Shown in pieces: positions 46,326 to 56,858 of a stretch of 64,000 nucleotides of DNA. The translations under genes and the position numbers were made by a program. The notes below the pieces were generated by a model. That model ran no database searches. It was not told the DNA's origin and saw nothing but the letters and a program-made list of their open reading frames with translations. The DNA is taken from the NCBI GenBank assembly GCA_029747015.1, contig JAKOGI010002747.1, positions 20,001-84,000 of the forward strand, read 5' to 3'. Origin of the DNA: Carnegiea gigantea. Its lineage: Eukaryota > Streptophyta > Magnoliopsida > Caryophyllales > Cactaceae. Every line of letters starts with the position of its first letter. The first letter of the stretch is position 1.

Positions 46326-48588
46326 TGTTAAGCTAAAAATCATGCATTGTTTTCATAATTATTTCGATTATATTATATATATTATTTCGTCTAATTTAAT
46401 TTATTTTATATATTTTTCAGGTTAGGTATTAATAAAATAAAAAGGAGAAGAGAGGACGTCGAGATTCGGGTTTACACGCTTGGCTATAAAGACAGTCCAA
46501 AAATAATAATTTATGAAAAATATTATTTTCATAATTATTTAATTGAGCTAGGGTTTCAATAGTTGGAGAAAAGTTAGAAGTCTTGACGGAGAAGAAGTCT
46601 AAGAAAGAAAGGAAGAAGAAGAAAAAACCCTAGCTATCCCAGCCCTCCTTTCCTCTCCATTATATATCATCATCATCCTAAAGCATCTACCATCACAAGC
46701 CACGATACCCTCCTTCAAACCCATCATCTCAATCTCCTCCATAACACACGGCCAACTTCTTCCCCTTCATCATATCATAATCACCATCACCACCATCTTC
46801 GTTCATAGCCATGGCTACACCCTACGCTCAACTCCATCACGCCATCGCCTTCACTTCTCATCATCTTCAAGTGGTTTAGCTTTATTTCTCTTTTTGTGTT
46901 GTTTAGATTATTGTTAAACATGAATTATTTTGGTGAATTTTGTGATTTTATTTTTAATATGAGTGAGTAATTTTTTTGTACTTAGTATAATCTATTTGAA
47001 ACCATGCTAAATTAATTATTTTGAAACAAGTTTCATACTTTATTGTCCAGTTGATTTATATTCATGATTCTATAGCAATTAGTATTTACCGTTCATGATA
47101 TTCGTGTTATATTAATTAGAATGTATGCCAGTTAGTTTAATACGAATTCATATGATAGTTTAAGAGGTTTTAATACGTAAAAATTATCGTCTTTTAAGCA
47201 TTAGTATCACCCTAATTAATCATGGATGACTCAAACCCATCTCTTTTAATTAGGTAATCGTTATGGATCTTTGTTAAATCGATTTGTTGGTAAATTTGTT
47301 ACAAAACGTTATATGATATTTTTCTAGTACGTAATGCTCTAGTTTGATTAAATTCTTGCGCTGGTATAAGGGTTATCAAATTAGTAGGGTTTATATTAGG
47401 GCTGGAACTAATTAAACTATAATATAAGAAAAAACAAGGGAGATCTGCTGGTGGATGTCTTCTACAGTTTAACTCATAGATGAAGTCAACTTGTGTGTTA
47501 ATGATAAATATTAATTTGTATGGTGGATATAGATTATGCTAAGCATTTTTCATAAATTTGATATCTTTGATAATTATTTGTTGCTTTTAGTTAATTTGTT
47601 TAGTTTGTCAATTTTTATTCTTCAATTATTAGCTTTGATATAAATACCATTTACCTCCCCAAAAGAATAATCTTTTAGGAGTGTCTTGGTAATTTTAGAT
47701 TAGGTATATCTTGATTTTTAGAGTGATTATAATTTTCAGATTTGATTTATATTCTGTTTTATCGTTTAATTACTAGTTTGTTAGAAATTAGGGTAAAAAT
47801 AATTTCTTTTGTTTTTTTTCAAGTTTTAATCCATTCGAGAGTTTATATAGTGTCCTAATCTGCCTCTATTTAATTTCGGAATTTTCAGAAATTATTTGAT
47901 AATTTTTCAGAATTATTTCGTGAATTGGATATGTCCAGGTTTTTATTTCAATAAATTTGAATATTGCATTTTTAATATTTATTTCACGTTTTTTAGGTAT
48001 TATTGAATCCAGAAAATTATATCCTTAAATTTAGGTAATTGTTTTAATTAATTTCGTATTTATATTAGTGTAGTTTAATTCTTTTTCAATTTCAGATTTA
48101 ATTTTCTGCTTTATTTTTCTATAGTAATTTTCTGTTTTAATTTTTCTAAAGTTAATTAGATATAATTCTTGAGTTACAAGCTTATAAACTTGAATAATAT
48201 TAGTTTAGGTCACTGTTTGTGATTTTTAATATTAATTTTTCTGTTTATTATTTTCTGTTTTCATTTTTAGTAGAACATTGCGTTATTATTCTGTTTTTAC
48301 TTTTCTAGTTTATTTAGGATAGCTATTTACTATTTTATTTCCAGCATTAAATCTAGAATATTTAGGAGTACTATTAAGTTTTTTTTAAGATTTTTATTTA
48401 TTAAATTTGATTTATTTTAGAATTACAAAGAGAAGCGACAATCAATTAGACTAGTAAAATTATTTAGGATTAAATTAGCTTTTTGACATAATCTTTTCTC
48501 GTGGATCGATCCCTACTTTCCTATGCTATAAATATTATTTAGAAATCGAAATAGTGGTTAAATTTGTAGCTCCACGACAAGTTTTACA
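46326..48588 (+). repeat. 3' LTR of the Athila-like element
   Basis: 2263 bp, co-linear with 35127-37407, with scattered substitutions and small indels (for example it lacks the CACGGCAGCCCTCAGTAGCC stretch seen at 35532-35551). Confidence 0.92.
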
Positions 48589-49110
48589 ATCATGGACTAG
48601 CATGTGAATCGCATGTTGCTCCTTAGCAAGGACTGAAGCATGGCAATTATTGTTATTTCAGAGTACTTAGATTCCTTCTGAATGATTAACTAGATTATAA
48701 AATCCAAATGGTCAAATCCCATTTTCTGAATAATAACTCGGGTATTTTTCTCATTCGTCATAGTTTCTAATAAAAATAAAATGTCGGGTTGGATATTGCG
48801 TTTAAGGAATTTAACCTCCTCAAGAACTTTTGCTTTTTTAGCTCCTCGTACTAGAACCATAATATATCACGATGCTACACCGAGAAGGAAAGATGTGTAT
48901 GACTGATTAAAGAAGGATTAGCATGAAAGGATATTGATTCACATAACGAGCGGGGAAGGCAACAACCACTAGACAAGATGACTAGGGCAGCGATAAAAGG
49001 GATGCAGAGGATGACAAAAGTACTCCTGTTTTTATTCTTGCCGTTTTCTTCGCTGCAGAAAACTTTAGGGTTTTCATACAGTGTTTGAAAGACAGATTTT
49101 GTTTGCTTAA
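48589..49110 (-). mobile_element. LINE, 5' part (continuation of 31310-35126)
   Basis: On the minus strand an ATG at 48858-48860 opens MVLVRGAKKAKVLEEVKFL, and PDILFLLET follows: the N-terminus of the AP-type endonuclease of plant L1 elements. It stays readable to about 48690 and then decays toward the Athila junction. Upstream (48861-49110) is a plausible 5' UTR with AAACCCTAAAG. Joined by position to the endonuclease remainder at 35126, it shows that the Athila-like element interrupted one LINE. I saw no separate ORF1. Confidence 0.75.
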
Positions 49111-49132
49111 TAGGTGGAGAAACTTGCTCAAT

Positions 49133-49195
<63 letters not shown>
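49133..49195. repeat. TA microsatellite
   Basis: About 60 bases of TA repeats with one AATATA interruption, just beyond the presumed LINE 5' end. Confidence 0.9.
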
Positions 49196-49199
<4 letters not shown>

Positions 49200-49855
49200 C
49201 AATATTTATAGTTGGTTAAACTAGAATGGATGGAACATTCCTCCTTGGCTATTGTTCTTTAGAGGTTCATCTTACACATTAGCCTCATGTTCAACAAAAT
49301 TAGTTGTTCAGATAATGGGTAGTGGTTCAAATTTAACTATTAGCAGATAGCTGTTTCAAATGAGTAGTTGAAGCAAATGTGTTCGGTAAATTCAACTGTT
49401 GGATTTCCTGAATATTTCCAAAGATAAAATTTCCGAAGGATATTTTTGGGCCAAAAAATATAAAATGCTATTTTTGAATGTCAAAATATAGTATTATTAG
49501 TTTTTCAAAAGCACTCCCTAAAATGTTAAATGTTATTGAAATGCCAATCTAGATTGAAGTTACCAAACACTAAAAATTAAATGATTAGTATATTGATTTG
49601 ATCAAAATGTTAAACGCTACTCAACATGCTGTTACCAAAGATGGCCTAGATGTTTAAAATTTTTGCTCCTAATGTGCAAAATATACTTTTTTTTTTTTTT
49701 TAAAAAAAAGGAAACAATAGCATCTGCGTGAGCAATTTTAAGTTTATATATTTTCAATCCTTTTTCCAAATGACCAATTATGAAATTTCACTTTCTGTCA
49801 AAGAAACTATATATATCAAAATTTCACTATACACATACTTTCCCAAATCTTAAAG
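49196..49855. other. Spacer, nothing recognised
   Basis: AT-rich; a T13/A8 homopolymer pair near 49688-49708. No coding or element signal. Confidence 0.6.
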
Positions 49856-49874
49856 CCTTTAATTCTGTTGAACA

Positions 49875-49975
49875 ATACCACCACCATCTCTCAGTGTAGA
49901 TGTCGCTTTTAAAGGGTCTATAAAAATTCAAATATAGATAATCTTACCTCAACTAACATTCCTATTCGTAGTGAC
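49875..49975 (-). mobile_element. Short SINE copy B
   Basis: 101 bp between perfect 19 bp duplications CCTTTAATTCTGTTGAACA (49856-49874 and 49976-49994). It aligns end to end with copy A (31980-32081): CTCAGTGTAGATGTCGCTTT against CCCAGTGTAGGTCCCGCTTT, and a (TGG)n-like tail in place of (TTG)n. Older than copy A by its substitutions, especially loss of CpG. Confidence 0.8.
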
Positions 49976-50153
49976 CCTTTAATTCTGTTGAACATGACAT
50001 AAAATAATGTTCGAAAATTTTTATCGTCCATAAAACCCACAAGGCACTAAAAAGTCGATTGTTTAAGGAACATGATTAACTAATTGTGGGCCATTGAACA
50101 TTTTACAGGAGGAGCCCTTCAATTGGGGAAGTGATACATCCACTTTTTACTTA

Positions 50154-50544
50154 GAGCACTCGCAACCCGGGAAACGCGTTCCCCAGGGCGGGCTCCAAAA
50201 GCCACGTGGATGAATAGTATTCGCTTGCCAAAAAGATGCCTTGTGTGTAGCAACGTGACGGCATTCCCCCTCCTGTGCCCCCTTTTCCTGTCTTTTTCTA
50301 ATTTTTTTGTTTTTCTTTTTATTTTCTTTTTAAAAATATTATTTGGATTATTAAAAAAAGATTGTATATTATTTGTTGTTATTTGTTGTTGTAAGGTGGG
50401 TCCATTATAAATATTTTATTGAATAATTCAAGTTGGAGTTCCATGAGTTAGAGAAGTGAAGGGATATGAGTTCCAAAAAATTGAAACTTTTGCGAATGTG
50501 GCAAGTTTGAGTTCCAAAAAATGGAACTGTGGCTAGGAATGCTC
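50154..50544. mobile_element. Tourist-like MITE (PIF/Harbinger type)
   Basis: 391 bp, TTA target duplication at 50151-50153 and 50545-50547, inverted ends GAGCACTCGCAACCC and GAGCATTCCTAGCCA (reverse complement of the right end). No transposase. A small open frame inside (50210-50410) is a composition artefact. Confidence 0.7.
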
Positions 50545-50547
50545 TTA

Positions 50548-51368
50548 GTATTTCAATCAACCAGTCGAACACACACAATATCAATCAGTGGTTAATTGGT
50601 TATCCATTTAGTGAATGATTGATTAATAGTAGTTGTTTTTCCAATTCTAATCAACCAAATAATTATGGCTGAAATTTATTGAAGCAGCTTTTCACGATTA
50701 AACTGCATCGTATGTAACATGGATCCATGCTAGTTTATCTTAAATAACATTCCAAAGTAGAGACTAATCATGTATATTCAGAAGGAAATCATGCAACTTA
50801 CTAGCAAGTAAAATTTGGGTCACATATTCAGCCCACTATTTTATGAAATTTGGCTTTATATTGAAGCCTTCTTTTAGTATTTAAGGAAAATAATCTATAT
50901 AGAATCTTTGAGAGAATGCTACTTATTTACTTTTTGTCTTTTAAAAAAAAAAAAGAGAAACTAACTACATGAACAACATAACAAATGACTCAATGTACAG
51001 TTCATCGCATATTTGAATATACCTCTAATTTGTTTGCACGTAAAAATTCACAATATATATAACTCATGATATGTGTTGGGAGGGGAGCAAAAAGAAAAGC
51101 ACATATACATTTATTTGTATGTTTGTGTACGCACAAGCATACATGCATGCATGTATATATGTATATACATATTTTGAAGTTGAGTATAAATGATATATAG
51201 ATAAATCAACACATGTATTAATCATATAGGATAAAAATATTCATGTAACAATTGCTATTGGAATAAGTTTGCTTCAATTCAATATTACATTCAATTTTAC
51301 AAAAAGAATATTTCTACATGCCTTATGCAATAATTAGTAGTAATATGAGATAATATTTATTACATTGA
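50548..51368. other. Spacer, nothing recognised
   Basis: AT-rich; no coding or repeat signal beyond short ATGCATG/TATATG runs near 51140. Confidence 0.6.
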
Positions 51369-51921
51369 GGCCCTGTTCTTTTCGTAGGTCATTTTAGATT
51401 TACCAATCTCAACCCACTTTAACCTACTTCAACCCACTTTAACTAACTTCAATCCACCTGAAAAAAATACCAACCTCAACCCACTTCAACCCACTTCAAC
51501 CAACTTCAACCTTCATCAACCCACTTCAACCAATTTCAACCCACCCCTTCATAAATTTAATAATTTGTAACACAAATCGTTAAAAATAATTGATAAGTTG
51601 TGCCGGCCTCCAACTTCTAGAAAAATAATTATAAAATTGTGAAATTATCATTCAGCGAAAAAATACACTAAAAATTACAATAACTTAATAAATTATTATA
51701 CATTCTCATTATTTTAACCAACTTCAACCCACGACAAAAAAAATATACCAACTTTAACCCAGTTCAACCTACTTCAATCCACTTCAACTAACTTCAACCC
51801 ACTTCAACCTACTTCAACCCACCTCAAAAAAAAAAAAAATCAACTTTAACCCACCTCAACCAACTTCAATCCACTTCAACCTTTTACCCACCTCATTTAC
51901 CCGCGAATAGAACATGCCCTA
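51369..51921. mobile_element. Foldback element A, CAACCCACTTCAACC repeats
   Basis: Ends GGCCCTGTTCTTTTCGTAGG and, at the right, the complement of TAGGGCATGTTCTATTCGCG form a roughly 20 bp inverted repeat. Inside, degenerate CAACCCACTTCAACCAACTT units flank an AT-rich core (51555-51725) that recurs at 52752-52925. No open frame. A non-autonomous DNA element is likely; I could not define a target duplication. Confidence 0.65.
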
Positions 51922-52399
51922 AGTTGACCTGTTCAGCTCATATCGGTTCCTCCAAATTTTTTTTCTAGAAATTAGGTTAATTATTTAGCAGGCTTTTTCC
52001 TTCGATCCAACTCTACGTGCTCCTTTCCAAACTTAGAAAGGCAAAAAAAATTATTCAAAAATATGTTATATTTTTATTTTTATTATTGTTTTTTTAGAAT
52101 GCTATGTTCATAAATTTAAAACAAGCTAAGTGTGGATTTCAACATCCACCATCATGTATTCACATGGTCCATTTATCCCTACTAAAAGCATGCATATCAG
52201 CCAAATGACAAATCTTGTCGTCTTTGTGATTTGTGGTCCATGTATTTAATGTATTCACATGCATGGTCCACGTATTCACATGGTCCATTAGCTTCTGAAA
52301 GTTCAATTCCTATTGAAATTCATCACAGTCATCTTGATGTTGCCCCATACCAACCGATCAAATGAACTGTAGTAAACACCATCTGTCATTTCTCAATCA
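51922..52399. other. Spacer, nothing recognised
   Basis: Repeated ATTCACATGGTCCA motifs at 52157-52290; otherwise no signal. Confidence 0.5.
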
Positions 52400-53059
52400 T
52401 TTAGGTCCTACTTCAACCAACCTCAACCTACCTCAACCCATCTCAACCAACTTCAACCCACCCATTCATAAATTTAATAATTTATAAAGTGTCGCGTGAG
52501 ATTTAATTATTTTTGTAAAGTAGTATGATTTGAAAATGGTGAAAATTTATAAGTAACTTAGGGTGGATAAAAGGGTGAAGTAGGCTAAGGTAGGTTGAGA
52601 TTAGTTGAAGTAGGTAGAATTTTTTTAATGTCATAAATTGAATTTTAGTTGATAGTGGAAGTAGGTTAAAGTAGGTTGAAGTGGGTTTAGGTTAGTATTT
52701 TCAAATTTGCCCATGAAAAAAAAGGCACGTATATAAAAAGTTGTCATCAATAAATTTTGTAACCTAAATCGTTAAAAATAATTGACAAGCTGTGCCGGCC
52801 TTTAACTTCTAGAAAAACAGTTACAAAATTGTGAAATTACCATTCAGCGAAAAAATACACTAAAAATTACAATAATTTTATAAATTATCACACATAATTA
52901 CATTCTCATTATTTTAACCAACTTCAACCCACCATAAAAAAATATATCAATTTCAACCCACCTCCTGAAAAAATACCAACTTCAACCTACCTCAACCAAC
53001 CTCAACCCATTTCAACCTTTTATCCACCTCCATTCATCCACAAAAAGAACAAGCCCTTA
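52400..53059. mobile_element. Foldback element B abutting the subtilase 5' end
   Basis: Same family as 51369-51921. The right end (CCACAAAAAGAACAAGCCCTT) has the terminal repeat; the left end lacks it. The repeats run as TTCAACC on the outer left, reversed (GGTTGAAGT, 52560-52690) in the middle, and TTCAACC again on the right, so it is a foldback or a composite of two copies. The AT-rich core is at 52752-52925. It ends 63 bases before the subtilase ATG. Confidence 0.65.
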
Positions 53060-53122
53060 TCCTACATAAATCGCCCATTAATTTCAATTCTTGCATTCCT
53101 TACCACAAACAAAACCAAAAAA

Positions 53123-55477
53123 ATGTCCACTCTAAGTAACTTAGTTGCTCATTTTCATACCACCGTAGCAATACTGATCCTAATGGGTCATTTTCCCTGC
53201 ATATCTTACGCAGAAACCTCTCAAAGGTGTACGTATATCATTCACATGGACAAAACTCTCATGCCTACCGTATTCACTAGCCATCATCATTGGTACAACT
53301 CGATTGTCGATTCTCTTAGCTCCATATCTACACCCACGGCTTCATTCATTGATCCCAAATCCATGCCGCCTTCATCACCTCAGGTTCTCTATAGTTACGA
53401 TAAAGCCTTGCATGGCTTTAGTGCACTGTTATCTCCAGATGAGCTCCAAAGTCTCGAAAAACATCCAGCATGCGTCACTGCCTATAAGGAAACAAAGGGT
53501 ACTATTCACACAACTAGGAGCATTGACTTCTTGTCCCTCAACCCCCATACAGGGTTATGGCCTGCCTCAGGCTATGGCGAAAATGTCATAATTGGCGTCA
53601 TTGATAGTGGGGTTTGGCCTGAAAGTCGGAGCTTTAGGGATGATGGGATGCCTCCGGTGCCATCCAAATGGAAGGGAGGGTGTGAGTCAGGACAAGATTT
53701 TAACACCTCTATGTGCAACAAAAAGCTCATAGGGGCAAGGTGTTTCAACAAGGGTTTCAAGGCCGCGCATCCTAAGGTTAAGCTGAAAATGAACTCGGCC
53801 AGGGACACCGAGGGACATGGGACCCACACGGCATCAACTGTCGCGGGGGCCTTTGTAGATGGGGTGTCCTTCTTTGGCTATGCCCCAGGCACAGCAAGAG
53901 GGGTGGCCCCACGTGCTAGGGTGGCAGTCTATAAGGCTTTATGGGAATATGGAGTATACTCCTCGGACATACTTGCTGCCATAGACCAAGCTATATCTGA
54001 CGGTGTTGATGTGATCTCCGTTTCTTTAGACATTGGTGGTGTCCCTCTATACAAAGACCCAGTGGCCATAGGCTCATTCGCAGCCATGGAGCACGGAGTC
54101 CTACTGTCCTCCTCCGCAGGGAATGCAGGCCCCCTTCTTGGGACTCTCCACAACGGCATCCCTTGGGCATTGACCGTGGCCGCTGGTACCATTGACCGTC
54201 AATTCTCTGGGATGTTATCCCTTGGTAATGGCCACACCATTCTAGGGTGGTCCTTGTTCCCAGCAAGTGCACTCGTTGAGAAGGTGTCACTAAAATTTGA
54301 CGAAAAATTGTCCGCTTGTAACTCTTCTACTTTGTTGTCAAAGGCTGGCCCTAATGAAATCATCATTTGTGCCGATATGGGCACAACCCTCTATCAAATG
54401 GGTACGATTGTGGGTTTGAAGGTTGCAGCAGCAATATTCATCTCGGATTACCCAGTTGCTAACAATCTCCTTGGCGGGGTCCCTTTTCCCGGGATCGTTA
54501 TTAACTCCAAAGAAGGGCGGTCCGTGGTCAAATATGCTAAAACAACTAAGAGACCATGGGCTAGTATGCGGTTCCAACAAACCTCTGTAGGCTCAACGAC
54601 CGCCCCAGCCGCAGCCCTCTACACCTCGAGGGGCCCCTCACCAAGCTACTCAGGGATTCTAAAACCGGATTTGATGGCCCCGGGATCCCAAATCCTTGCA
54701 GCTTTTGTCCCCTCAACTGTGGCGGCTACCATTGGTAACAATATCATCTTGTCAAGTGAGTACGCTTTGTTGTCAGGGACGTCCATGGCATGTCCTCATG
54801 CCTCTGGGGTGGCCGCCCTCCTCAAGGCTGCCCACCCCACTTGGAGTCCCACGGCTATTAAGTCCGCAATGATGACAACCGCGAACCCACTTGACAACTC
54901 GGGCAATCCAATCAAGGAAGAGGGGGAAGCAACGAAACCAGCTTCCCCATTGGCCATGGGGTCAGGACAGATTGACCCAAATCGCGCCCTTGATCCTGGC
55001 TTGGTCTATGATGCCACCCCACAAGACTACGTCAACCTCTTATGCTCCATGAATATTACCAAAAGTCAAATGCTAACCATCACCAAGTCGAGCAAGTACC
55101 ACTGCTTGAACACATCATCCGACTTGAACTACCCATCTTTCATTGCACTCTATGACAACGAAACAAAGACCAGGGTCAAGACATTCCAAAGGACCGTGAC
55201 AAACGTGGGGCCAGAAGGGGTGGCTACTACCACATACAAGGCCTCCATGATAGCGCCTGTGGGAACGAGGGTGACGGTGAATCCTCAAATTTTGGTGTTT
55301 AAGAAGCAATATGAGAAGCAGAGCTATCGTTTGACGATCAAGTATGGAAGGAATCATAAGGGGAAGGTATCATTTGGGTCACTTGTTTGGGAGGAAGTTG
55401 GTGGGAAGCACAGTGTGAGAAGTCCTATCGTTGTGTCTCCTATCATGGATAGAAGTCTCGACTTACATAGAATTTAG
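53123..55477 (+). CDS. Subtilisin-like serine protease (plant subtilase, S8)
   Basis: An uninterrupted 784-codon frame, the normal size for plant subtilases, with no intron, as in many members. The ATG at 53123 (AAAAAAATGTC context) gives a signal peptide of about 30 residues (TTVAILILMGHFPCISYA), so the enzyme should be secreted to the apoplast. Then an I9 propeptide (TYIIHMDKT near 37 to about 130, ending before TTRSIDFL), and the catalytic domain with Asp161 (IGVIDSGVWPES), His232 (DTEGHGTHTAS), oxyanion Asn334 (SSSAGNAGP) and Ser554 (LSGTSMACPHASG), all present. A PA domain lies at about 380-480, and a C-terminal Fn3-like domain at about 660-770 (RTVTNVG, VSFGSLVWEE). It would cleave extracellular proteins or peptide hormones; the substrate cannot be told. 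Upstream is a foldback element within 63 bases; downstream an hAT element. A degenerate paralogue lies at 1530-11790. I do not assign a subfamily symbol. Confidence 0.96.
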   Translation: MSTLSNLVAHFHTTVAILILMGHFPCISYAETSQRCTYIIHMDKTLMPTVFTSHHHWYNSIVDSLSSISTPTASFIDPKSMPPSSPQVLYSYDKALHGFSALLSPDELQSLEKHPACVTAYKETKGTIHTTRSIDFLSLNPHTGLWPASGYGENVIIGVIDSGVWPESRSFRDDGMPPVPSKWKGGCESGQDFNTSMCNKKLIGARCFNKGFKAAHPKVKLKMNSARDTEGHGTHTASTVAGAFVDGVSFFGYAPGTARGVAPRARVAVYKALWEYGVYSSDILAAIDQAISDGVDVISVSLDIGGVPLYKDPVAIGSFAAMEHGVLLSSSAGNAGPLLGTLHNGIPWALTVAAGTIDRQFSGMLSLGNGHTILGWSLFPASALVEKVSLKFDEKLSACNSSTLLSKAGPNEIIICADMGTTLYQMGTIVGLKVAAAIFISDYPVANNLLGGVPFPGIVINSKEGRSVVKYAKTTKRPWASMRFQQTSVGSTTAPAAALYTSRGPSPSYSGILKPDLMAPGSQILAAFVPSTVAATIGNNIILSSEYALLSGTSMACPHASGVAALLKAAHPTWSPTAIKSAMMTTANPLDNSGNPIKEEGEATKPASPLAMGSGQIDPNRALDPGLVYDATPQDYVNLLCSMNITKSQMLTITKSSKYHCLNTSSDLNYPSFIALYDNETKTRVKTFQRTVTNVGPEGVATTTYKASMIAPVGTRVTVNPQILVFKKQYEKQSYRLTIKYGRNHKGKVSFGSLVWEEVGGKHSVRSPIVVSPIMDRSLDLHRI

Positions 55478-55523
55478 GCACTCAGCAGCTTTTTGATTAA
55501 TCTATGCTCTATGACTTGTCCTA

Positions 55524-55529
55524 AATAAA
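55524..55529 (+). terminator. Poly(A) signal of the subtilase
   Basis: AATAAA 47 bases after the stop codon, followed by T/G-rich sequence. Confidence 0.5.
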
Positions 55530-55658
55530 CTACAGTCACTTATGTGCGGTGTAAAATCTACCATGCTGTATGCATCACTTTTTGGCTGTATCAATATAGC
55601 CAAGTACTAGTTGTCTAAAGTTGTTGAAATTAATGAAGATTTGTATTACAGATGTGTC

Positions 55659-56850
55659 TACACCTCGCAAAAATTGACCATGTCCGAAAATCCGACCTGA
55701 ATCCGTCCGAAAATTTTAGATTTTGAACACGATTTTCTCAACTGGAACCCAAAATAAACTGAATCCGAAAAATCCGTAAATTAGCGGGTCAAACTCGATC
55801 CGAACCCGAACCCACCCGCTTGACCAGAACATTATATCCTTAGTTTTTTATTTTTCTTTAATTTATCTTTCCTAACAATAATAGTTAGTCATTTTTATCG
55901 AATATTTTAAAAAGACATTATATAACTATTGCATCTATTTACAAATTAAACAATAATAATCTTATTTTTTTCTTCTCCATTCTCTAAAAATAATATTGTA
56001 CACAACTTTTAAATGAAAAAACGTTTAAAATAGATATAAAATTGCATGAAATAACTACACATAATCTTTTGAAAAAAGTTAATTTAAAAGAAGACAACTA
56101 GAGAAGTATTAGAGATACGCAGGTCATACCATTATATATTTAGTTAAACCAATACATCTAATTATTTTTAAATTAATGAATTTGTAATAATTTATTGTAT
56201 ATTATAACTGCAAGATAATATCTTGTACTTCTTTTATTCAATTTTATTTGGTTTTCGTTCTAACTAATCTTGAAATATGATGCTCGTGGGAGGAAAATAG
56301 CTAGCCGTATTCGTATTGGGTTCGACCCTTTAATAAAGTTATACCTGATTAGTTATTGGTAGGCTAGTTAATAAAAATATTAAATTATTAAATAAGTTAT
56401 TAGCGGTCAAACTGCTACAATCCATTAAAATACTCTAAATCGGACTGCCCCATAAATGGTCGATCCACTATTGATATTCTTTCAATGTACGAGTCGATCT
56501 ATCCAAAACTAAGTGGGGCTTGATTCTTTGCCTACCTATACAAGTTGTTCATATATTATAATAAAAAATTTGAATATTTTAAATATTCTTTGAGAAATTA
56601 CAATTATTATGTTTTTTCATTAAATACTGACAATTTTGATTAATAAATATGCAGAATTTTTGATTTTGAAAAAAGAAAAATAACTCACATGAATGGCGCT
56701 CTAAATCCGTTGGGTTGATCCGAAACTCTATAAAACCGAAATACACCCGCCCCTATTTTACCCGAACTTGAAATAAACCCGACCCATATTTATCCGAACC
56801 TGAATACATCCAACCTGTATTTAACCCGTCTGTCCGAACTGATAGGTCTA
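55659..56850. mobile_element. Non-autonomous hAT element
   Basis: 1192 bp between 8 bp duplications GATGTGTC (55651-55658, 56851-56858). Inverted ends: TACACCTCGCA on the left and TAGACCTATCA as the complement of the right, the TAGACCT form of a plant hAT group. Subterminal regions are rich in CCGAACCCGA/TCCGAAA motifs (55680-55825 and 56700-56840), as is usual for that group. The core is AT-rich and has no transposase. Confidence 0.8.
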
Positions 56851-56858
56851 GATGTGTC

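Larger units (their letters stand above)
35127..48588 (+). mobile_element. Athila-like Ty3/gypsy element, gag-protease only
   Basis: LTRs 35127-37407 and 46326-48588 (TGTTAAGC...TTTACA), a primer site matching tRNA-Asp (37413-37430), gag (37641-39039), protease (44316-45076), about 1.2 kb of 3' non-coding with the Athila-like GACGCTGGTTGGGAGGCAA motif near 45103, and a polypurine tract before the right LTR. Flanking 5-mers are ATCAG (35122-35126) and ATCAT (48589-48593). No RT, RNase H or integrase is found: after removing the nested insertion at 39040-44315 the internal region is only about 3.6 kb, so it is non-autonomous by structure. It interrupts a LINE. LTRs are diverged by scattered differences, so the insertion is not recent. 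Confidence 0.88.

Noticed and set aside
50210..50410. Hydrophobic 66-codon frame (possible small membrane protein)
   Set aside because: It lies within a MITE, and the Phe/Leu richness comes from T-rich sequence.
54338..55357. Minus-strand open frames inside the subtilase
   Set aside because: Antisense shadows of a GC-richer coding sequence.
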